From assembly GCA_003117195.1 (NCBI GenBank), contig BDSI01000103.1, forward strand, positions 189,501 to 253,500: a stretch of 64,000 nucleotides of DNA, read 5' to 3'. This DNA is from Eudorina sp. 2006-703-Eu-15. Taxonomy: Eukaryota > Chlorophyta > Chlorophyceae > Chlamydomonadales > Volvocaceae. A program made the position numbers and the translations under genes. Positions 55,851-64,000 of the stretch are shown one piece after another; the stretch's first letter is position 1; every line of letters starts with the position of its first letter. The notes under the pieces are model-generated. The model saw only the letters and a program-made list of their open reading frames with translations. It was not told the origin of the DNA and ran no database searches.

Positions 55851-58800
55851 ATGGAACTTCGTGCGCCGGTGCTGGATCCCAGTGCGGCTGCCATTCTTTG
55901 CGTTGTCATAACAACCTTGTGCTTGATTCTCATCAGAAGCAGGTGCGAAGCGGGTGCGCGGGCTTCGCATCGCAGAAGCAGTCTGTGCCCCGTCCAAGAC
56001 GTTCCAGGCGCAAAAACGGTAGTCTTCAAGCATATTGCAATCGAGAAGATGCTCTATCTTACGATGTAGATTCCTGGTGCTAACGCACGTAGGCGATGTG
56101 CGCGCAAGAACCTCCCACCCGGGGAGATGGAGTGGCCCATCGGCGGCCTCCAGTACCTCAAGACCGGCTTCGGGGCCGTGTGCTCCTACGAGGGCGATGG
56201 GCCGCGAAAGGCGCGCCTGCTGGGGCGGCCCACGGTGAGCGGCTGCTGCTGCTGCTGCGCGGCTGGGCGGTGTGGCTTGGCGGCCTACACCCTGCTGCCC
56301 GAAACGCGCCGTTCCGATCCGATCGGCTCCCATCCGGTCCTCTGCTCTGATGTGACACCCAGGGCCCGACCCCCGAACCCCAACCCCCGAACCCCAACCC
56401 CCGAACCCCGACCCCGCTGCAAAGCACACCCAGACCTCAACGACGGGCTGGTTCCCAGACGTACGGGATGTTCCTCATCCGCAATCGCGACTTGTTCACA
56501 ACCGGCTACCGTCCCTCGCTACACCCTGCACCGCCCCACTTTTGCCCCCCGCACCCTGCACCGCCCCACCTTTGCCCCCTGGACCCCGCACCCCCCACCG
56601 ACGCGAAGGCGCTGCTCCGCAAGCCCGAGCACATCAGGAAGGTGCTCAACGCCGACTACAGCCAGATCGACGGTGAGGAGCGGCATCCCTCTGGAGGGGG
56701 GGGAGGGCAGGAGAGCTGGGCCCGGCAGGGGCAGCCACATATATGCCTTCCCCCTTTCATCGGGGGCTGTTGATTTCCATTTTGGGGTTTGACCCCCCGG
56801 GATGGGTTCACCCGAGGGCCCCAGAAACCAAAGAGGGGGGTCCTGAGGCGGAATTGTGAAAAGTGATCGCCCCCCCCGTAACCACGAGGTCCGCTGCGCC
56901 ACCGCTCGCGCAACTGTGCCGTACACTGCCGTACGATCTTTCTTTCCGTACCTCGCCTCCATGAAATTCATGGAGCGCGGGGCGCACGTGTGCGGTTGTT
57001 CCGATGGCGAACGACGTCACATCATCGGCCCTGGCCCTGGCCGCACCTTGATTCCCGTCCCCCCTCGCCTCCCCAACCAGACCTTGGCTCTATGGCTCAG
57101 CGGCAGCAGCAGCGCAAGTACGTACGTACGATCCTGCCTGCCAGTTTCCCGTCCCCCCCCCCGCCTTGCCCTGTCCCCTCCCCCGCCCCGCAGTCGGCTG
57201 GCCCATGTCCACCCAGCTCATCTTCGGACAGACCTCCGTCACCATGGCCACCGGGGCCTTCCACAAGACCCTGAGGCGGCTGCTGGGACCCTGCTTCAGC
57301 CCGCAGGTACGACAGTGTGGCACGGCATGGTACGACACACGGTATGATGCAGTGCGGCAGCAACCTGGTGCGTTTGTGTATATGTACTTCGTTGCTCGTT
57401 GGTGGGTTTGCCACATGCAAGCACGCGTGCAGTCCGTCTTGTGATTGAGGTGGTCTGGGTGGTTTGGGTGCGGCGCCCTCGAACGGATGAAGCACGCCCG
57501 TCACCTGCCTAGGGTCCCTCAACGGGGATCAAATTGGTTTCGGATTTGGTTTTGGCCATTTGACCTGGTCATTGACAAACCCGACCTCGACGACTCGGCT
57601 GGCGCTCCTTGTCGTACCACCACCACTTGGCCGCGCATAGCCAGTCCGCCTGCCCTCTCCCCTGTCCCCTCCCCTCCTTCCCTCTCCCCTTTCGTCCACT
57701 TCCCCCTCCTTGCTCTGGCAGCAGCGCAGTTTGAATAGTCCACCAATTTCCCATTTCCCCTTCTGCCCTCCTCCTCGCCTCAGGTCATCGAGGGCCATAT
57801 GCCCGCCATGCAGCGCATCTGTGAGCGCTTCTGCGCCGAGTGGGCGGCCGCCACGGCCGAGGCCTCAGCAGCGGGGGCCGCCCCGGGCGGTGCTGCTGCC
57901 GCTGCGGGGGTCAAGGCCGCCGGTCCTGATCTGCTTCCCTCCGGAGGAGGAGGGGGAGGGGCAGGGGGAGCGGGAGGTGTGGCCATCGAGAAGCTGCCCA
58001 AGCTGCAGGAGCAGGTATCGTGACGCAGCACATGCCCTACATCATGTGGGACGGCGTTTTCATAGGATGAGGCTACGTGTGTATGTGTGTGGCATGTTTG
58101 TGTGTGGCATGTTTGTTTAGGCGGTGTTTGGGCGGGCGCAGCCGCGGGACGGGACGGCCGCAACGCCTTCCCGCGGACCCACCCTTCGACGCACTCTGAC
58201 CCGCGGTCCCCCCGCCCGCCCTCCCGCCCTCCCCCGCGCACATTTGTTCTTGCCCACCACTTCCCTGTACCCCTCACCCTCGCATCGTCCCCCAAAGCCC
58301 GCGTACGGCAATCTGTACAGCGCGCCCTAGTACGGCACTTCGTCGTCTTGGACATCAACGCACCCCTCCCTCCATCCGCTCTCCCTCTCCCTCCGCTCTC
58401 CCTCCCCCTCCCCCGAGCAGGCCCGGCTGCTGACCTTTGAGGTGATGTCGCACGTGATCGCCGGTTTCAAGTTCTCACCCTCGCAGCTGAGGGCCCTGTG
58501 CGCCGCCTTCGAGGACGTCATGGCGGGCCTGTTCTCGCCGGTGCCGCTCGCCATACCGGGCACGGGTGCGTGCGTCCGTCCCGCGGGTCAGGGTTGTCAG
58601 TTGGCGGTTGGCGGTTGTCACCGCGCAGCGTTGGAGGGCGGGGTAAGGGGGTGGGGAGGCCGCGCCGGCAACGCGCGGATGGGGCGCAGGCGAGAGGCGA
58701 CGGCGTGTTTCGTGTGTCGTGTTTCGTGTTTCGTGTGTCGGTCCCCAGTTGTCAGACCCCGGAGGGCGATGACACGCGCATTTTATTCTGCGGGCTCCTG

Positions 58801-61800
58801 GGTAGACGTCAAAATGTTGATTGATGCTGCTGATGATGCTAATGATCACGATTGGCCTGGCTGACCCGGCTTGGTCCTGCCCTGGTGTAACGGCGCGGCA
58901 CCCCCCCCCACCCCACCCCACCCCGCACCCCCCCCCAAGGGCAGGTAGACGGGGGACCAGCGCGCAATAGGAATGCGGCCCTGTCCTCTCTGGCGGTGTA
59001 GACGATTGGCCGTAGCGGGTGGGTAGGCACTTGGCCGACACCTTGTCTCTGTGCTCGTGATGAGGACTCGGCTGATGGCGGCTGGCAGTTCCCCACACCA
59101 CACCACACCACACCACACCACACCACACCACACCACACCACACCACACCACACCACACCACACCACACCACCCGTCCCCCAGGATTCGCCAAGTCCATGA
59201 AGGCCCGCCAAGTGATGGTGGCGGCGCTGGATGAGCAGATCGACGCCTACCAGACCGCCACGCCGCCGCCGCCGCCTCAGCAGCAGCAGCAGCAGCAGGA
59301 GGCGGCGGAGGGTCGCTCGGGCCCTCCTCACGCCAACCCGGGGCCCGTCGCGGGCAGTGTGATGGAGCGGCTGATGAGTCTGCGCGGCGAGGATGGCGCG
59401 GTGCTGGACCGTGTGGGGCTGCAGGTCCGTCGTACATCCGTACATCCGTACATTCGCAGGAGGTGGTCCCCATGCATGCTTGCATGCCCGCCCAACGCTG
59501 CTCCTTCCTGTCAGCGTGCGTTCACCAACGGGCCGTTACCGTTCAGTTGGTGCGAGACTTGACTTGACTTGATTTGACTTGGCTTGACCTGACCTGGCTC
59601 GCGGAGGAGTGCCCTGGGGGCTGGGGCGTTGCCTTCCCGCCACCCTCTCGGGGCCTCCCTTCGGAATTCGGACCCACTCTGACACCGCAGCAACACCTGG
59701 GACCTGACCCCCCTCCCCACTTCGGGCCAGTGGGGGGGAGGTGAAGCAGCCTTTCGGCCCTCGAGGCGTCCAGTCGGGCTACCTGGGCTGGCGAACCAAC
59801 CAACCAACCAACTAACTGGCCAACGAACAATCACCGTTAGTGCTTCTGTGCCGCAGAACATGGGCATCAACCTGCTCTTCGCCGGTCACGAGACCACCGC
59901 CACGTCCATCATGCGGCTCATGCTGGTGCGGTGGGGTGCGTATGTGGGTGGGGTGGGGTGCATATGTGTTTAATGAAAAGCCCACCCAGTGTACCGAATG
60001 AAAAGCCCACCCAACGTGTGTGGGTGTGGGTGTGGGTTCACCCCTCTCACCCCTCTCACCCCCTCATCGCCACTTAGCGATGAATCCCAAAGGACCGGCT
60101 CCAGGATTGTCCAGGCTTGGGATGCTTGGGGCCGCTGACTGGTGGCCGAGGCATCCCCTCCTCTCCCCTCCCCTCCCCCCTGCTCGCCTCGCCCCCATCT
60201 CCCCCCATACCCGCCATGCGCTCCGGCCCCTCCCCCCTGCTGCTGCTGCAGGTCCTGCGCTCCCGACCCGACATCATCGCCCGCATGCGCGAGGAACAGC
60301 TGGCGGTGGTCGCCAAGCACGGCGACGCAATCACCGGTGAGGGCCGTACGATGTCGTACGTTCTCCCGCACAATCCACGATGGTGTTGTGGCGCAGCGGC
60401 CAGGGTCCCATGGGTCGGGCCGGGCCGGGTGGGGTCGGGGTCGGGGTCGGAGGTCGGCCTCCTTCTTGCTGCTACGGTAGCAGACCGCCGGGGACTGAAG
60501 CGGGGGCGGGACCTCTGCGCCTGGAGGCCTTTGCCACAGACGTTCGAGGCCGTCCATGTCCTCGAATGCGGTGCGTGCACGATCACGGCGGTTGGTGCGC
60601 GTTCCTGTGCGCTTGCCCAGGCAGGCTGTGACATCCTTTTTAATAGTGCAGGCTGGCAACCTCATGACCGGAGAGAGGGAAGACTTCGGACGAACGAACC
60701 CATCCGAACCAACGTTCACTTAATCAATCCGAGCCAACGTATCCCCGGCTTCCCGAGTTCCTGACCCTGCCCGCGCTGCGCTGGCCCGCGCTGCGCTGCG
60801 TTGCACCCCCTGTGGTGGATTGGCCACTGCTGTTTTGGTGCATGGATGTGGTTCACGGGACGACGGGACGTGCGGACGACGAACACGGCGCGCAGCCGCC
60901 GGGCTGCGGGAGATGCCGTACCTGGACGCGGTCGTCAAGGAGTCGTGGCGGGTGAACCCGATCGTGCCGGTCGTGCCGCGCCGCGCCCGGCGGGACCTGC
61001 AGATCGGGAACTACGATGTCCCCCGGGTGGGAAGGTGGATGGGAGGGTGGCGAGGATGGGAGGGTGGGTGGCTGGGTGGCTGGCTGCCAAACAATCCCGG
61101 CGGAGTGTGCGCACTTGCGTGTTCGGCCAACGGGCATTTCACTCTTTTCATGCGAAGGAACCCTTTTGCCTTGACTGGGCAAAAGGCTAACATCGTAGCA
61201 TATGCTTGCATGCATGACCGTAGTTGCTCGAAGCGGTAGCACGAAGCGGTTTACAGACAGCGGACCCCATCAGCATGCATGCCATGTACGGTAATGTACG
61301 GTAACGTACGGCACAGACAGTTGCGGACCACGCACGTGGCACGGTCCGCCGGCGCAGCTGAGGTTTCCTCCTCCCTTGCCACCCTACCCTTGGAACCCGT
61401 CTTCCTGGACGGGAACTGTGGACCGGGGGACCGCACCTGGGGGCCTCTGTCCCTGTCCCAGGGCTGGAATTTCTGGCTGGGCCTGGCGGAGGTGGTGAAG
61501 CAGGACCCCACGTGGCGGGACGTGCCCGAGGGCGACCCGATGGACCCACGGGTCTTCAACCCGGACCGCTGGAGGGTCACGATCCCCGCGTCAGCCACCG
61601 CCGCCGCCGCCGCCGCCGCCGCGCTCGGCGAGGTGGCGGGCGGCGGCGGCGGCGGGGAGGCCAGGGCAGCCGCCTGCGGGGGTGAGGGGCCGCGGCCGGG
61701 CATGCTGAGCAGCCCCATCGGCATGCTGCCGTCCAGCATGATGACGTTTGGTTTCGGAACACGGTACTGCCTGGGCGCCAACCTCGCCTGGGCGGAGATC

Positions 61801-62550
61801 AAGGTACGTCGACCGTGTCGTACAGGGACGCGTCTTGCCTCGTTGCCTGCCTTTCGATGACAACTGCCGGTACATTTGCCACGGTGGTGTTGGTGGTGGT
61901 GTTGGTGGTGGTGGTGGTTGTGATGGTGGTTGTGATGTTGGATGTGATGGTGACGGGCTGTTTTTGTTGCGTGGTGATTGAGGATGGGTGCTGTGCGACG
62001 GTGTTTGGCCTCCCTCAATGATGCAGATTTTCCTCGCCGTACTCGTACGGTGGTACGACATGACGCCCGCCCTGGAGCACATGGACGTCACGCTGTTCCC
62101 CACCATCAGCGTCACCTCGGGCTTCCCCGTGCTGGTGGGTGGCAGGACACCCCCAGGGGGGGGGGTTGAGGGGGGGGGAAGGAGGGGGGGGGAAGGAGGG
62201 GGGTGTTGCGGGGATATGCTGTGCGTGGTGTGGTGTGGAAGTCGTCTCTGTATACGTTAGGCCGTGTTCGGATGTCCTGCGAGCTCGTCCCGTCCGTACC
62301 GACCGGTGGTGAAGACGACCGCGCTGTCTCTGACCGAGTCACGGCATCCGGGCAGTACCGCAAACCGACCTATCGAAGGGTGTAACGGGGTCACCAGATA
62401 CGGTAGGTAGAGATTGCTGACGACTGGCAGACAGACAGACAGACAGACAGACAGACAGGGAGACCGCTGACTCCGGACCGGACCTCTCCTCGTTGCCCTC
62501 CTCCACAGGTCCGGCCCTGGCCGACAGAGGCTGCTGTGGCGGCCGCTTGA
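55851..62550 (+). CDS. Cytochrome P450, membrane-anchored, probably CYP85 clan
   Basis: P450s are haem-thiolate mono-oxygenases; the substrate here is unknown. Exons: 55851-55942, 56093-56234, 56459-56672, 57194-57306, 57784-58014, 58421-58565, 59183-59424, 59857-59925, 60252-60336, 60896-61026, 61462-61803, 62027-62134 and 62509-62550 (TGA). Phases close to 651 residues. The N-terminus is an ER-type anchor (AAAILCVVITTLCLILIRSR), followed by the Pro-rich hinge NLPPGEMEWPIGG. Helix C is GAFHKTLRRLLGPCFSP, the I-helix oxygen motif AGHETT, the K-helix KESWR (ExxR), then FNPDRW and the haem loop FGFGTRYCLGANLAWAEIK with the Cys ligand. It is about 150 residues longer than usual because of low-complexity insertions: a Pro-rich tandem repeat in exon 3, Ala/Gly in exons 5 and 11, and Pro/Gln in exon 7. 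The clan is inferred from PPG...W and AGHETT. Confidence 0.9.
57713..57757 (-). repeat. Dispersed tRNA-like element, copy 10
   Basis: On the minus strand it reads GGGAAATTGGTGGACTATTC, then AAACTGCGCTGCTGCCAGAG. It lies in a P450 intron, antisense to the gene, just before the acceptor at 57783. Confidence 0.7.
59092..59172. repeat. (CCACA)n array
   Basis: About 16 units of a 5-bp repeat ending 10 bp before the acceptor of the P450 exon at 59183. Confidence 0.97.
62427..62457. repeat. (CAGA)n microsatellite
   Basis: Short tetranucleotide repeat in the last P450 intron. Confidence 0.95.
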
Positions 62551-63290
62551 GGCGCCCTCCTCCTCTGCCCCTCCCCCTTCCTTGGCTTCCTCCCTTCCCC
62601 CCTTTGGGGCAGCCCCCGTGGACCCTCGGCCGTGGTCCCCGGCCGGTTGGGAGGCCCACCACAAACCACTTTGCCGTCGGTCGAGGTCGGCTGGCGGCAG
62701 GTCCGACCCCGGCCCCCCTCCCCCTCCAGCTGTTCAGCGGGCTGCCCGGCAGATCGTGGTTTGTCTGGCGGGGGGCGCAGGTGGGGGTTAAAAAGAGAGA
62801 CCAAACCCAGATGGAGCAGGGGTGCCCTGGAGTCAGATGAAGACCTATGAAGAAATGGCGTTGTTGGTGGTGTTGCTGGCGTTTGCGGTGTTTTTGCGGC
62901 TTAACTGTTCTGGATACACGGGAGGGGAGGGCGACTGCGACTGCGACTGCGACTGCGACTGCGACTGCGTGGGCGCCCTGTCATGTCATGTCCGACAGCT
63001 GGGGGCGTCCGGTGCTGTGCTGGGGTACAGCTGCATTCAGCAGACTTTTCATGAGGTACTGGGAAGGTGATATCAGGTGGTTGGCGAGGAAAATCAGGCG
63101 GTTGGTCGAAAACTAACAACATGTCGAAGTGGGTTGCATAACACGTAGTGCCCTGTATCGCTGTGTGTGTGGTATCCGCATGCCGGTATGCCGAATGAGT
63201 TGCAGCTCGCCGATGGCCGCTTCCGGGGGGTTCAGCTAGTGGCCGACGACGGACGACGTCCCACGGCGGAACCCTCGAAAGCCCGGTCGG

Positions 63291-63295
63291 TGTAA
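63291..63295 (+). terminator. Candidate TGTAA poly(A) signal of the P450 gene
   Basis: A TGTAA word 741 nt after the P450 stop, at a distance similar to that in the LON gene. It is weak because the pentamer is short. Confidence 0.3.
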
Positions 63296-63820
63296 TACCG
63301 CGTTGTCGTGAAGCTCTCCTTTGGAGGAGAGCCCCCGCGGAGGTAAGTAGGTAGCCGGACGGACCCATCCACCAGCCATAGCGCCGTCTGCGGGTATCGA
63401 GCAGTCGCCGCTTGAAGGAGAGACCCCACTAGGTCACTAGGATGGACCAGCCAGGGCGCCGTCTGCAGTCGCCGGCAGCATCTTGACGAGGATCAATCAG
63501 GAATCAGCCCCCGGCTGACCTCCACGGCCGTGCACTGGTGCTTGGTTGGTCGGGGCGTACTGTGGGGCCGCCGCTCATGGTCCAACCGAGCGCTGCATCC
63601 GCCTCCAAACCAGCCTGAGTGCGCTGGCAGCACAGGCTACACGAGAGCCGGGCTACGCGGGAGGGGTACCCCAAGGGCCGCCCAGCACTCTCTCCCTCGC
63701 ACTCCATCTCCCACATCTATCGCCCTGGCCCCACCTCCCGGTCCCTAGTTCCCATCGGCTGACACCAGGCGTTTAGGCCCGTCGGCCGGGACCCCGCTGG
63801 TCCTGAATGAATGAATGAAC

Positions 63821-63852
63821 GTTACAGCGGACCCCAAAGGGATCACCGGTGT
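63821..63852 (+). repeat. GTTACAGCGG dispersed element, copy 4 (partial)
   Basis: GTTACAGCGGACCCCAAAGG, then GATCACCGGTG: the head of the family, with the GCGGGTC centre replaced. Confidence 0.75.
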
Positions 63853-64000
63853 GTACCAGGGCAAGCCCCAGCAGGCCCCACCGCCAAGGCGGCAGGACAA
63901 TTCAACACCGCACCCAAAAACACACCGGGCCATGACCCCACCCAGCCATGACCCCACCCAGCCAGACACCGAAGCAAGCAGAGGCGCGCAGGACTGCCTA

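Larger units (their letters stand above)
62551..64000. other. 3' flank of the P450 gene, no gene seen
   Basis: Contains a (CTGCGA)n run at 62932-62968, a TGTAA at 63291 and a GTTACAGCGG element at 63821. No exon chain or RNA gene was recognised. Confidence 0.45.

Overview
The window looks like nuclear DNA of a green alga, most likely volvocine (Chlamydomonas/Volvox group). The base composition is GC-rich. Genes are split into many short exons by G/C-rich introns full of micro- and minisatellites. Proteins carry long Ala/Gly/Pro/Gln insertions, and no bacterial-style operons occur. The taxon is inferred from these traits, not proven. Two runs of N (10895-11320 and 47858-48267) show it is a draft assembly.

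Layout from left to right: (1) 1-1295, minus: 5' part of a p24/TMED secretory cargo-receptor gene, running off the left edge. (2) 1813-4051, plus: exons of a conserved-looking protein I do not recognise, divergent from TMED. (3) 5901-13864, plus: a large EF-hand protein with two p25-alpha (TPPP-like) domains, interrupted by the first gap. (4) 13865-19000: repeat-rich DNA without a convincing gene. (5) 19001-20479, minus: an unrecognised coiled-coil/Gly-rich protein with a GC-AG intron. (6) 21977-22685, minus: start of a Gln-rich protein, incomplete. (7) 24130-29753, plus: a GH5 endo-beta-mannanase-like protein with a long disordered insertion. (8) 31503-35135, plus: a plastid-type LON N-terminal-domain protein. 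(9) 36795-54724, minus: an 18-kb, at least 28-exon Dicer-like gene. (10) 55851-62550, plus: a 13-exon cytochrome P450, divergent from Dicer. (11) 62551-64000: no gene seen.

Exon models were built by hand from GT-AG boundaries, reading-phase agreement and family motifs. Phases close exactly for the mannanase (771 aa), LON protein (288 aa) and P450 (651 aa). They also close for Dicer, provided one RNase III exon is assumed to lack two G residues in homopolymers. The genes share no obvious pathway. The Dicer is the gene of greatest interest; in algae such proteins act in RNA silencing.

The intron and intergenic space holds several short repeat families: a ~60-bp element with tRNA-like A and B boxes (ten copies, all outside exons), a GTTACAGCGGACCC element, a GACCCRYGGGTC palindrome, a GTACGGCA word, and two smaller families.
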